Source of the DNA: CAVQGZ01 sp942491665
Lineage (GTDB): Bacteria > Actinomycetota > Actinomycetes > Jiangellales > Jiangellaceae
NCBI GenBank assembly: GCA_942491665.1
Contig: CALOBR010000005.1
Coordinates: forward strand, 1-64,000
Reading direction: 5' to 3'
Length of the DNA stretch: 64,000 bases
Shown here: positions 49,920-58,194 of the stretch, piece by piece
Position numbering within the stretch: the stretch's first letter is position 1
Layout: the number at the start of each line of letters is the position of its first letter
Translations under genes and position numbers: made by a program
The notes under the pieces: model-generated
What the model was told of the DNA's origin: nothing
Databases searched by the model: none
The model's input: the letters and a program-made list of their open reading frames with translations, nothing else

Positions 49920-51037
49920 GCGACGCCCTGGTCACCCCCGCCTACGGGGAGGGGTCGCTGGCCGACCTGCTGCCCTCAGCGCTCGGCGCCCTCGGGGTGG
50001 ACGGCCTGTCCGACGTCGTGGGCCTGCCGGCCGCCCGCGGCTACTGCGTGCTGCTGGTGGACGGCCTTGGCTGGCTCCAGCTGCGCGAGCACCCGGCCGC
50101 GGTGCCCTTCCTCTCCTCGCTGCCCGGGCGGTCGATCACCACCCCCGTCCCGTCCACCACCGCCGCCAGCATCACCACGCTCGGAACCGGCCTGCCACCG
50201 GGGCGACACGGGCTCGTGGGCTACCTGTCCCGCATCCCGGGCACGCTGTCGCTGCTCAACGCACTTGAGTGGGACGCCGGCATCGATCCGGCGAGCTATC
50301 AGCCCTACCCCGACATGTTCGCCCGTGCGCAGGCCGACGGGGTGTTCACCCGCGTGGTGAGCAAGCGGCGCTTCGCCGGGTCGGGGCTGACCCGGGCGGC
50401 GTTGTCCGGAGCGCCCTTCCGCGGTGCCGACACGATCGGGGAGCGGGTCGACGCGGTCGAGCGGGCGTTCGACGAGGCGGGCGACACCCCGGCGCTGGTG
50501 TACGCCTACGAGAGCGACCTCGACAGCACCGGGCACCGGCACGGGCCGCGCTCGGGCGCCTGGCGCCACCAGCTCACGGCGGTCGACTCGTTCGCCCAAC
50601 AGCTTGCCGACGTGCTGCCGCCTGACGTCGCGCTCGTCGTCACCGGCGACCACGGAATGGTGGACGTGACCCCCGACGACCACATCGACGTCGACGCGAC
50701 CCCCGGCCTCGCCGAGCAGGTCGTCCTGATCGGTGGCGAGCCTCGCTTTCGCCACGTCTACACCACGCCGGGTGCAGCGGACGAGGTTGCCCGCCGCTGG
50801 GCGTCGGCGCTGGGCTCGCGGGCCCTCGTACGCACGCAGCAGGAGGCGGTGACCGCCGGGTGGTTCGGCGCGGTCGACGACCGTGTTCGCGACCGTATCG
50901 GCGACGTCGTGGTCGCGGCCTTGGGCAGCCATGTTCTGCTCGTGCCGAGCGTGTGGCCGCGCGAGGCGCGCATGCGTGGGCACCATGGGTCGATCACCGA
51001 CCGGGAGATGCTCGTGCCCTGCCTTGTCGCCACATGA
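49916..51037 (+). CDS. Alkaline phosphatase/nucleotide pyrophosphatase-superfamily phosphodiesterase
   Basis: 373 residues of the type I phosphodiesterase/nucleotide pyrophosphatase family. Metal-site segments: YCVLLVDGLGWLQL (first Asp), the nucleophile Thr in PVPSTTAASITTLGTG, ALVYAYESDLDSTGHRHG (Asp, His) and VVTGDHGMVDV (Asp-His). GHHGSITDREMLVPCL near the end supplies a further His. No signal peptide, so it acts in the cytosol; the substrate (nucleotide or phosphodiester) is unknown. It overlaps the genes before (GTGA) and after (ATGA) by four bases each, forming a tightly coupled set with DUF5998 and thymidine kinase. Confidence 0.88.
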   Translation: MSDALVTPAYGEGSLADLLPSALGALGVDGLSDVVGLPAARGYCVLLVDGLGWLQLREHPAAVPFLSSLPGRSITTPVPSTTAASITTLGTGLPPGRHGLVGYLSRIPGTLSLLNALEWDAGIDPASYQPYPDMFARAQADGVFTRVVSKRRFAGSGLTRAALSGAPFRGADTIGERVDAVERAFDEAGDTPALVYAYESDLDSTGHRHGPRSGAWRHQLTAVDSFAQQLADVLPPDVALVVTGDHGMVDVTPDDHIDVDATPGLAEQVVLIGGEPRFRHVYTTPGAADEVARRWASALGSRALVRTQQEAVTAGWFGAVDDRVRDRIGDVVVAALGSHVLLVPSVWPREARMRGHHGSITDREMLVPCLVAT

Positions 51038-51759
51038 GCGAGCTGGTCTTCTTCACCGGAACCATGGACTGTGGCAAGTCCACGCTGGCCCTGCAGATGG
51101 ACTACAACCACCGGCGGCGTGGACTGCGCGGGCTGCTGCTGACCCGCAACGACCGTGCCGGCGCGGGCCGCCTCTCCAGCCGCCTCGGCCTCGAGGTGGA
51201 CGCTGTCGAGGTCGAGGACCGCAGTGACCTGTGGCGGATGGTCGTCGACCGGCTCTCGTCCGGGCAGCGTCTCGACTACGTGATAGCCGACGAGGCGCAG
51301 TTCTTCTCCGCCGAGCAGGTCGACGACCTGGCGCGCATCGTGGACGAGATGTCGATGGACGTGTACGCCTTCGGCATCCTCACCGACTTTCGCACTGTGC
51401 TCTTCCCCGGGTCAGCCCGGCTGGTCGAGCTCGCCGACGCGATCCGCCCGCTGCAGGTCGAGGCGCTCTGCTGGTGCGGGGCGCGGGCCACCCACAACGC
51501 CCGCACCGTGGACGGCGAGATGGTTGTGCAGGGCGAGCAAGTGGTGGTCGGCGACGTCGGTGCCACCGGGGACGTCGCCTACGAGGTGCTGTGCCGCCGC
51601 CACCACCGGGCGCGGCTGACCGCGCGCTCGGCCCGAGCGGCGGCGCTGTCGCCGGAGGTGCTGCCGTTCAGCAATGCTTCGGCGCTCGGCAGCGACGCCT
51701 CGCCTCAGGAACGACGACCGAACATGATCTCGTCCCACGACGGCACCGGCGGGCGCTGA
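51034..51759 (+). CDS. tdk: Thymidine kinase (type II)
   Basis: 241 residues; phosphorylates thymidine with ATP in the salvage pathway. P-loop FFTGTMDCGKSTLALQ at the N-terminus, DEAQFFSAEQVDDL (catalytic Glu region), GILTDFRTVLFPGSARL, and a zinc site with CWCGARATHNAR and CRRHH. The C-terminal tail of about 40 residues is longer than usual and runs 55 bases into the convergent sepH gene, so the two 3' ends overlap. The ATG at 51034 overlaps the upstream stop (ATGA). Confidence 0.92.
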   Translation: MSELVFFTGTMDCGKSTLALQMDYNHRRRGLRGLLLTRNDRAGAGRLSSRLGLEVDAVEVEDRSDLWRMVVDRLSSGQRLDYVIADEAQFFSAEQVDDLARIVDEMSMDVYAFGILTDFRTVLFPGSARLVELADAIRPLQVEALCWCGARATHNARTVDGEMVVQGEQVVVGDVGATGDVAYEVLCRRHHRARLTARSARAAALSPEVLPFSNASALGSDASPQERRPNMISSHDGTGGR

Positions 51760-52640
51760 GGGCGACCGCCGGCGTCCGGGGTGGCAACGGGGGCAGGGAC
51801 GGGAGCTGACGGCTCCTCGACGTTGTCGGCGATCTCGCTGAGCCACAACCGGCCCTCGTCAGGCTCGTCGGCGCGAGCGCGAGAGCGGGCGCGGCGGGCG
51901 GGGTGTCGCGCGCTCGGCGACCCGGAGGGGGCCGCGGTCTCGACGGTGGGGATCGGGCCGGTCGGCGTGTCGTCCTCGGCCAGCGTCTCGTGCTCACCGG
52001 CCGGTATGTCGTCCTCGTCGGTCGTAGCGCGCGCGTCGGGTACGACGGCAAGGCGCACTGGTTCGGGCTCGGTGGGCTCCAGGCCGGCCAGCCCGCGGGC
52101 GTCGTCGTCCAAGGGGGTCGCCGACCCGCCGGAGGAGTCCAGCGCCCACAAGGCCGTGTGCTCCTGGTGGTCGTCGAGCCAGCGGCAGGCGAGCAGCCAG
52201 CGGCCGTCCTCGCGCTTCCAGGCGTCCCAGCGCAGCGTCTGCGTCGCCGCGCGCCGGTCGAGTGCGGTGGTCGTGACCTGCTCGACCGTGCCCAGCTCGA
52301 GCATTCCGTCGCTGCGCAGCAGGGCGCGTCGACCGCGGATGGCGACGTGGGCACGCTCGTCGAGCACGGGCGCGGCGAAGCGCAGCACGCGATCGACGCT
52401 CACCCCGGCGTGCGCGGCGATCTCGTCGACGGAGGCGCCGGCCCGTACCCGCTGCTGGATGTCGCGGGGGCTGAGCTGAGAGGTCATCGTGATCTCGAGC
52501 TGCCCGGCGTTCGGGTGCTCCCCGCGCAGGGCGGCGAGCAGACGGTCGTCGACTGCGAGGGAGTACCGGGCGCCGTCGGGGTCGGCGAGGACGATCGACG
52601 AGCCACCCTCGGCCACGCTCACGACATGCAGGTCTCGCAT
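51705..52640 (-). CDS. sepH: Cell-division protein SepH (DUF3071)
   Basis: 311 residues. SepH binds FtsZ and promotes division-site assembly in Streptomyces and mycobacteria. The N-terminal DUF3071 domain (about 1-165) shows MRDLHVVSVAEGGSSIVLAD, the helix-turn-helix-like LSPRDIQQRVRAGASVDEIA with VDRVLRFAAPV, and TTALDRRAATQTLRWDAWKR. A disordered acidic/Pro-rich linker follows, and the conserved C-terminal peptide is PSWDEIMFGRRS. The start is the ATG at 52640, placed well for homology. Its 3' end overlaps the thymidine kinase gene by 55 bases. Confidence 0.93.
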   Translation of the reverse strand: MRDLHVVSVAEGGSSIVLADPDGARYSLAVDDRLLAALRGEHPNAGQLEITMTSQLSPRDIQQRVRAGASVDEIAAHAGVSVDRVLRFAAPVLDERAHVAIRGRRALLRSDGMLELGTVEQVTTTALDRRAATQTLRWDAWKREDGRWLLACRWLDDHQEHTALWALDSSGGSATPLDDDARGLAGLEPTEPEPVRLAVVPDARATTDEDDIPAGEHETLAEDDTPTGPIPTVETAAPSGSPSARHPARRARSRARADEPDEGRLWLSEIADNVEEPSAPVPAPVATPDAGGRPQRPPVPSWDEIMFGRRS

Positions 52641-52829
52641 CGTTGGGCTCCCTCATGGTCCGCTTCGCCGAGCGGCGTCGCGCTGCCGTCATGGTCCCCT
52701 GTGGCCAGACGACGGCCAAGCCGCCACGCAGCGTGTCCATGACTTGTTCGCACCGACCGTGCCGGTGCCGACCCGGGCGCTGCGTGTGAGGATGGGTGCT
52801 GTTGATCCCGCGGTGAGAGAGGAACGGTC

Positions 52830-53960
52830 GTGACTACCACCCCCGTGGACGCCACCCGCGATGCCGGCGCAGGTCAGAGCGCCGACCCGGCTCCGTACGA
52901 CGCCCTGCTGCTGGTGTCGTTCGGTGGTCCGGAGGGACCCGAGGAGGTGATGCCCTTTCTCGAGCGGGTGACGCAGGGTCGTGGAGTGCCACCGGAGCGG
53001 CTCGCCGAGGTTGCTGAGCACTACCTGCACTTCGGCGGCCGCAGCCCGATCAACGACCAGAACCGGGCGTTGCTTGCCGCTATCGCGGCCGACCTGGACG
53101 TCCGCGGCCTCGACGTGCCGCTCTACTGGGGCAACCGCAACTCCGAGCCGTACCTGGCCGACACGCTGGCACAGATGCGCGACGACGGCGTCACCCGTGC
53201 CGCCGCCTTCGTGACCAGCGCCTACTCGTCCTACTCGGGGTGCCGCCAGTACCGGGAGAACCTTGCCGAGGCAGTGGCCGAGGTCGAGCGCGCCCCCACG
53301 CTGGACAAGCTGCGCCACTACTTCGACCACCCCGGGTTCGTGACCGCGAACGCCGACGCGCTGGCCGAGTCATGGGAGCAGGTGCCGGTCGCGAAGCGAG
53401 AGGGTGCGCGAGTGGCGTTCGTCACCCACTCCATCCCGGACGCGATGCACGACACCGCCGGTCCGGACGGGGGTGCGTACTCCGCGCAGCATCGTGGTGC
53501 GGCGGCCGCGATCGTCGCCGAGGTCGTCGCCCGTGGGGTCGACGTGGGGGAGTGGGACCTGGTGTTCTGCAGCCGCAGCGGCTCCCCGGCTGTGCCGTGG
53601 CTGGAGCCGGACGTGAACGACTACCTCACCGAGCAGGCCGGGGCCGGCGTCCCGGCGGTCGTGCTCGCGCCCATCGGGTTCATCTCCGACCACATGGAGG
53701 TCGTGTTCGACCTCGACACCGAAGCCCGCGAGACCGCCGACGAGCTCGGCCTGACGATGGTGCGCGCCTCGACCGCGGGGGTGCACCCGGCCTTCGTCGC
53801 CATGGTCGCCGACCTGCTCCTCGAGCGGGCCGGGACCGAGCGGGGCGAGCCGGTCACGCGCCCGGCTGCCTCGCCGCTGGGACCGTCGCACGACGTCTGC
53901 CCCGCCGGGTGCTGCCGCAACCTGCGCGTGGCGAAGCCGGCGCTGTGCGGACGTGACTGA
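52830..53960 (+). CDS. cpfC: Ferrochelatase (coproporphyrin type, Fe-S containing)
   Basis: 376 residues; inserts iron into coproporphyrin III in the actinobacterial haem pathway. Motifs: LLLVSFGGPEGPEEVMPFL, YWGNRNSEPYLADTL, FVTSAYSSYSGCRQY, FVTHSIPDAM (metal-ligand His) and GFISDHMEVVFDLDTEA (Glu opposite the His). The C-terminus CPAGCCRNLRVAKPALCG holds the cysteines that bind a [2Fe-2S] cluster in related enzymes; a further Cys lies in SGCRQY. A GAGAGAGGAAC ribosome binding site precedes the GTG at 52830. The stop overlaps the monophosphatase start by eight bases. Confidence 0.93.
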   Translation: MTTTPVDATRDAGAGQSADPAPYDALLLVSFGGPEGPEEVMPFLERVTQGRGVPPERLAEVAEHYLHFGGRSPINDQNRALLAAIAADLDVRGLDVPLYWGNRNSEPYLADTLAQMRDDGVTRAAAFVTSAYSSYSGCRQYRENLAEAVAEVERAPTLDKLRHYFDHPGFVTANADALAESWEQVPVAKREGARVAFVTHSIPDAMHDTAGPDGGAYSAQHRGAAAAIVAEVVARGVDVGEWDLVFCSRSGSPAVPWLEPDVNDYLTEQAGAGVPAVVLAPIGFISDHMEVVFDLDTEARETADELGLTMVRASTAGVHPAFVAMVADLLLERAGTERGEPVTRPAASPLGPSHDVCPAGCCRNLRVAKPALCGRD

Positions 53961-54786
53961 GCCCGCACACGGCGCCCCCGTCGAGGTCGGCGACCTGCGG
54001 ACGCTGCTGGCCGTGGCCGAGGCCATCGCGCGGGCGGCCGGGGACACCGCAGCGCACTACCGCGCGGCGCGCGGCGTGTCGGTCATGGCGACGAAGTCGA
54101 GCCCGACCGACGTGGTGACCGCGGCCGACACCGCAGTCGAGGCGCAGATCAGGGCCGCTGTCACCCAGGCTCGGCCCGACGACGCGGTGATCGGCGAGGA
54201 GGGCGACGACGCCGGGGGCACCTCCGGGCTGCGCTGGGTCGTGGACCCGATCGACGGCACCGTGAACTACCTGTACGGGCACGCCCGCTACGCCGTGTCG
54301 ATCGGGATCGAGGACGCCGACGGCGGGCTGGTCGCCGTGGTGCACGCGCCCACGACCGGCGAGACGTGGACGGCGGCGCGCGGGCTCGGCGCCTGGCTGG
54401 ACGGCTCGCCGATCAGCACCTCGGACTGCGGCGTGCTCGGCGATGCCCTGGTGGCTACCGGGTTCGGCTACCGGTCTGACCGCCGAGCACGTCAGGCGGC
54501 GGTGCTGGCCGACGTGCTGCCGAAGGTGCGCGACGTCCGCCGGGCGGGGGCGGCGTCCCTCGACCTGTGCGACGTGGCCTGCGGGCGTCTCGACGGCTAC
54601 TACGAGCAGGGCCTTCAGCCGTGGGACCTGGCGGCTGGCCGTCTGATCGTCAGCGAGGCCGGCGGCGCGGTGACCGGGCTCGGCGGACGGCCACCGTCCG
54701 ACGCCCTGGTCGTGGCGGCCGGCGCGCGGCTTCATCCCGCCCTCACCGATCTCTTGACCAGCCTGGACGCCGACCGTCCGTCGTGA
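53953..54786 (+). CDS. Inositol monophosphatase-family phosphatase
   Basis: 277 residues. Magnesium-dependent phosphatase with the family's metal sites: GEEGDD (Glu), WVVDPIDGTVNYLYGHARYA (Asp, Asp and the GT loop), and the C-terminal YEQGLQPWDLAAGRLIVSEAGG (Asp). Substrates could be inositol 1-phosphate, fructose 1,6-bisphosphate or histidinol phosphate; it occupies the position of suhB in related genomes. It begins with GTG eight bases before the end of the ferrochelatase gene and so is translationally coupled. Confidence 0.9.
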   Translation: MTEPAHGAPVEVGDLRTLLAVAEAIARAAGDTAAHYRAARGVSVMATKSSPTDVVTAADTAVEAQIRAAVTQARPDDAVIGEEGDDAGGTSGLRWVVDPIDGTVNYLYGHARYAVSIGIEDADGGLVAVVHAPTTGETWTAARGLGAWLDGSPISTSDCGVLGDALVATGFGYRSDRRARQAAVLADVLPKVRDVRRAGAASLDLCDVACGRLDGYYEQGLQPWDLAAGRLIVSEAGGAVTGLGGRPPSDALVVAAGARLHPALTDLLTSLDADRPS

Positions 54787-54945
54787 GCGCGACCAATCTC
54801 GCCACACGTGCTGTCTTTCGGGCCGAGGTAGGGCACAATCGCGCCGCGCCGCGACGGGCATAACCGGGCAGTGTGCGACGTTGCCTAGGTTCTCGCGCAC
54901 GCTGAACTGACGAACCACGCACTGACTACGAGGGACTGACGCCAC

Positions 54946-55248
54946 ATGGCAACCGACTACGACGCGCCACGCAAGGTCGACGACGACCTCGAGGCCGACT
55001 CGATCGAGGAGCTGAAGGCATCTCGCCGCGGTGACACGAAGTCTGGGATCGTCGACGTGGACGAGACCGAGCTGGCGGAGAGCCTGGAGCTTCCGGGCGC
55101 AGACCTGTCGGGCGAAGAGCTTGCCGTGCAGGTGCTGCCCAAGCAGCAGGACGAGTTCACCTGCTCGGACTGCTTCTTGGTGCACCACCGCAGCCAGCTG
55201 GCCGAGCAGCGCAACGGCAAGCCGATCTGCCGCGACTGCGCGAGCTGA
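54946..55248 (+). CDS. DUF4193 protein
   Basis: 100 residues. An acidic N-terminus (DYDAPRKVDDDLEADSIEEL) is followed by a conserved middle (LPGADLSGEELAVQVLPKQ) and a zinc ribbon, FTCSDCFLVHHRSQL with KPICRDCAS (two CxxC pairs). The family is actinobacterial, highly conserved and of unknown function; it may act in transcription or RNA metabolism, which is only suggested by the zinc ribbon. GAGGGA precedes the ATG at 54946. The 160-bp gap upstream holds nothing else I recognise. Confidence 0.92.
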   Translation: MATDYDAPRKVDDDLEADSIEELKASRRGDTKSGIVDVDETELAESLELPGADLSGEELAVQVLPKQQDEFTCSDCFLVHHRSQLAEQRNGKPICRDCAS

Positions 55249-55273
55249 GGGCGCTGGTCGCCAAGTCTTCCAG

Positions 55274-55291
55274 CTGAGGGGACCCCCTCAG
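55274..55291. terminator. Hairpin between the convergent DUF4193 and DUF3093 genes
   Basis: An 8-bp perfect stem (55274-55281 with 55284-55291) with a very short loop lies between the two 3' ends and covers the DUF3093 stop. It can serve as terminator for both strands. Confidence 0.55.
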
Positions 55292-55749
55292 CCCCGAGCG
55301 CCGTCGCGGGCGAGCATGAGCGCCGTCGCTACCGCCTGGGGGTCGCGCGTCGACACCAGCCAGTACGGAACCGGGTCGCCCGGGTCGTCCACCCACACCC
55401 GCACGGACGTTCGGACGTAGCCCTTGAGTGCGAAGTACCCGTGCGGGTCGGCGTCGCGCGTGCGGGCCAGGCGGGTCGCCTCGACGTCCAAGGCCTCCAC
55501 CTGGCCCACCGCCCACGAGGGCAGGTGCGCCAGTCCGGCGGTCAGACCCGTCGCATCGACGCCTACCGATGCCATCGCTTGCCCGGAGAGCCAGGCGGCG
55601 AGGCCGATCGAGAGCAGCACGGCCCCGGCGACGGCGGCCCACCCGCCCAGAGCCACGTCGTAGGCCAAGAACAGGCTCAGCACCCCCATCCCAGCCAGCA
55701 CCCACCACAGCACGGGCACGTGCAGCCGTTCGGCGTAGGTCACCGTCAC
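55288..55749 (-). CDS. DUF3093 membrane protein
   Basis: 153 residues with two close transmembrane helices near the N-terminus (VLWWVLAGMGVLSLFLAYDV and WAAVAGAVLLSIGLAAWLSG) and a cytosolic or extracytosolic beta domain ending in GYVRTSVRVWVDDPGDPVPY and VSTRDPQAVATAL. The family is typical of this actinobacterial neighbourhood between DUF4193 and dut; its function is not established. The GTG at 55749 gives the normal length. It is divergent from VanZ, with only 37 bp between starts. Confidence 0.9.
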   Translation of the reverse strand: MTVTYAERLHVPVLWWVLAGMGVLSLFLAYDVALGGWAAVAGAVLLSIGLAAWLSGQAMASVGVDATGLTAGLAHLPSWAVGQVEALDVEATRLARTRDADPHGYFALKGYVRTSVRVWVDDPGDPVPYWLVSTRDPQAVATALMLARDGARG

Positions 55750-55786
55750 AGCCTGCCATCTGCGCTGAGCAGGTCATACTGGAGGC

Positions 55787-56254
55787 GTGTTGCACCGCCA
55801 CCCATCCCTCAGCCTGCTGACCGGGGGCTACCTCGTCTTCGTGGCCTGGGTGACGCTGACCCCGGCCGCGGTGTCCGCCCAGCACATCTCCATCATCTAC
55901 CGGGTTCTCGACGCCTTGCACCGCCGCGGCTACCTGCTGTCGATCGACGACAACGAGCTGGAGTTCTTGGCCAACATCGCCCTGTTCGTGCCGGTCGGCG
56001 TCTTTCTGCTGCTGCTGTTCGGGACGCGCCTGTGGTGGGTCGCGCTGGCGGCGTCGTTCGCGATGACCATGGCCATCGAGGCCGCGCAGGGCAGCATCCC
56101 CGGCCGGGTGAGCGACGAGCGCGACCTGGTCGCCAACGGCCTCGGGGCCGGCATCGGCGTCCTCGTCGGCCTCGTCCTCACGCTGCCCGCCACGATGCGC
56201 CGCCGCTCGCGCCGTCGGGCCGCCTCCCGTCAGACGCACCTCGCCACCAGATGA
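55787..56254 (+). CDS. VanZ-like membrane protein
   Basis: 155 residues with four hydrophobic segments and the VanZ signature ELEFLANIALFVPVGVFLLL with AIEAAQGSIPGRVSDERDLV and NGLGAGIGVLVG. VanZ-like proteins give some teicoplanin tolerance in enterococci; the general function is unknown. It starts with GTG at 55787, with GGAGG immediately before at short spacing and a CATACT box just upstream, so either mode of initiation is possible. It is an insertion relative to the usual DUF3093-dut neighbourhood. Confidence 0.85.
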   Translation: MLHRHPSLSLLTGGYLVFVAWVTLTPAAVSAQHISIIYRVLDALHRRGYLLSIDDNELEFLANIALFVPVGVFLLLLFGTRLWWVALAASFAMTMAIEAAQGSIPGRVSDERDLVANGLGAGIGVLVGLVLTLPATMRRRSRRRAASRQTHLATR

Positions 56255-56304
56255 GCCCGACACGGCCCCTGACCCGCCCGGGCCTGCCGGGTGGGCCTGC
56301 TCGG

Positions 56305-56310
56305 TAAGGT
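56305..56310 (+). promoter_or_regulatory. -10 box (TAAGGT), leaderless
   Basis: TAAGGT lies 6 nt before the GTG at 56317 of the thioesterase gene, heading the dut-DUF3710-DUF3159 run. Confidence 0.45.
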
Positions 56311-56316
56311 CGTGGC

Positions 56317-56913
56317 GTGACGCAGGCGAAACCATTTCTGGCCGCCAGCATGGCCCTTCCGCCCGACTGTGCCCCTCCGCAGCGTCCGGACGACGCCCCG
56401 CCGCCGGGCACGGTTCTCTCCAGCCACTACCCGTCGTGCATGGGCTGCGGCAGCGAGCACCCGACTGGGCTGCGGATGCACGTGGTGGCCGGTTCCGGGC
56501 TGACGGTGGACGGACGCTTCACCGTCGGGGAGCACCACCAGGGCGCGCCCGGCCTGGCCCACGGAGGGCTCGTGGCGCTGGCCATGGACGAGGTGCTCGG
56601 CGGACTGGGCTGGCTGCTGCGCACGCCGATGGTGACCGGACGCCTGCAGGTGGAGTACCTGCGACCGGTGCCGGTGGGCACGACCCTCGCTCTGCACGCC
56701 GAGGTCGATGGGGTCGACGGGCGGCGCATCTTCAGCCACGCCACGGCCCGCGTCGACTTGCCGGAGGGCGTGCTGCTGGCCCGGGCGTTCGCGGTGTTCG
56801 TGGCCGTCGACATCGAGCACTTCCGCCGGCACGGGCGCCGCGAGGTGGTCGACGCCGCTGTCGAGGCATCCGCGTACGACCCCGCGGCCACCCCGTGGGC
56901 GGTCAACCCGTGA
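56317..56913 (+). CDS. PaaI-type thioesterase
   Basis: 198 residues with one hot-dog domain (about 55-165) that should hydrolyse acyl-CoA. Visible features: SSHYPSCMGCGSEHPTGLRM (the usual CMGCG opening of this actinobacterial group), GEHHQGAPGLAHGGLVALAM with the catalytic HGG, and VEYLRPVPVGTTLAL. The substrate is unknown. It heads a coupled run: its stop overlaps dut by GTGA at 56910-56913. The GTG start at 56317 has no ribosome binding site but a TAAGGT box six bases before it. Confidence 0.88.
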   Translation: MTQAKPFLAASMALPPDCAPPQRPDDAPPPGTVLSSHYPSCMGCGSEHPTGLRMHVVAGSGLTVDGRFTVGEHHQGAPGLAHGGLVALAMDEVLGGLGWLLRTPMVTGRLQVEYLRPVPVGTTLALHAEVDGVDGRRIFSHATARVDLPEGVLLARAFAVFVAVDIEHFRRHGRREVVDAAVEASAYDPAATPWAVNP

Positions 56914-57431
56914 GTCACGAGCCGTGGGTGCCGGTCGACGTGCTCCTCTCGCGCGTCGACCCGGACGTCCCGCTACCGCGCTACGCCCACCCCGGCGACG
57001 CCGGCGCCGACCTGGTGACCACCGTGGACATCGAGCTGGCGCCCGGTGCCCGGGCCGTCGTCGGCACCGGGATCGCGATCGCCCTGCCCCCGGGGTACGC
57101 GGCCTTCGTGCACCCTCGCTCCGGGCTGGCGGCACGGTTCGGGGTGAGCATCGTGAACACACCTGGCACCATTGACGCCGGGTACCGCGGGGAGATCCGG
57201 GTCGCGCTGGTCAACCACGACCCCGTCGCGCCGGTGGCGTTGCACCGAGGCGATCGGATCGCCCAGCTGGTCATCCAGCGGGTGGAGACGGCCCGGTTCG
57301 TGGTGGTGGACACTCTTCCTGGGTCGGCTCGCGCCGACGGAGGCTACGGCTCCACCGGCACCGGACCCGGAGCAGACCGCACGCGCACCACGCCACCAGG
57401 GAGGCAGCACGATGTTCCGCCGCCGGGCTAA
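56910..57431 (+). CDS. dut: Deoxyuridine 5'-triphosphate nucleotidohydrolase
   Basis: 173 residues; homotrimeric enzyme that hydrolyses dUTP to dUMP and pyrophosphate, keeping uracil out of DNA. All five motifs are present: AGADLVTTVDIELAPG (1), VHPRSGLAARFG (2), NTPGTIDAGYRGEI (3), RGDRIAQLVIQRV (4) and ADGGYGSTG (5), which closes over the substrate. The C-terminal tail (about 18 residues) after motif 5 overlaps the DUF3710 gene by 20 bases. The GTG at 56910 overlaps the thioesterase stop. Confidence 0.94.
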   Translation: MSHEPWVPVDVLLSRVDPDVPLPRYAHPGDAGADLVTTVDIELAPGARAVVGTGIAIALPPGYAAFVHPRSGLAARFGVSIVNTPGTIDAGYRGEIRVALVNHDPVAPVALHRGDRIAQLVIQRVETARFVVVDTLPGSARADGGYGSTGTGPGADRTRTTPPGRQHDVPPPG

Positions 57432-58194
57432 GCAGTCCGAGACGCCTGTTGAGCCCACCGCCGACGCCGAGCGGGATGACGCGGATGCCGCGGAGGCCGC
57501 CGACGGGGCGGGCGACGACGTGAGCACCGAGGCCGCCGACCAGGGTGAGGGCGACGTGACGGACGCCACGGCCGAGCCGGTCGACAGCGACCAGAAGCCG
57601 GCGCGGCCGAACGGGCCGTGGGACGTCACCGAGCTCGACGGCAGCCGGCCCAGCCACACCGCCGTGCGCCTCGACCTCGGTGGCCTGCGCATCCGGCCGG
57701 CCGGGGGCATGCAGGTGCAGATGCAGGTCGACCAGACCTCCGGCAAGGCGACGAGCGTGCTGCTGGTGGCCGAGAACGCCGCACTGCAGCTCATGGCCAT
57801 CGCTGCCGGCAAGTCCAAGCCGCTGTGGCCGACGACGCGCCGGGCTGTGCAGGCCGACGCCGACCGCAAGCGTGGCACCACGCAGGAGGGCAAGGGCCCG
57901 TGGGGCCCAGTCCTGCGCATGTCGATCCCGGCCACCGCCTCGGACGGCAAGACCGGCGTGCAGCCCTCGGTGGTGCTCGGCATCGACGGGCCACGCTGGA
58001 TGCTGCGGGCCACGATGCTGGGACGGGCTGCGGTCGACCAGGAGCAGATGAACAAGATGATGGCGATCGTCCAAGACACCGTCGTCGTGCGAGGCGACGA
58101 GCCGATGGCTCCCGGCGAGCTGATCGAGCTGACCCCGCCGCCTCGGCCGGAGTCGGCCACCGACGCCCCGCCACCGGAAGCGGCGGACGAGTGA
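57412..58194 (+). CDS. DUF3710 protein
   Basis: 260 residues. An acidic, low-complexity N-terminus (about 1-65) precedes the DUF3710 domain: NGPWDVTELDGSRPSHTAVR, LDLGGLRIRPAGGMQVQMQV, RGTTQEGKGPWGPVLRMSIP and IDGPRWMLRATMLGRAA. The family is restricted to actinobacteria in this dut neighbourhood; function unknown. GGGAGG inside the end of dut precedes the ATG at 57412. Its stop overlaps the first DUF3159 gene by GTGA. Confidence 0.9.
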   Translation: MFRRRAKQSETPVEPTADAERDDADAAEAADGAGDDVSTEAADQGEGDVTDATAEPVDSDQKPARPNGPWDVTELDGSRPSHTAVRLDLGGLRIRPAGGMQVQMQVDQTSGKATSVLLVAENAALQLMAIAAGKSKPLWPTTRRAVQADADRKRGTTQEGKGPWGPVLRMSIPATASDGKTGVQPSVVLGIDGPRWMLRATMLGRAAVDQEQMNKMMAIVQDTVVVRGDEPMAPGELIELTPPPRPESATDAPPPEAADE

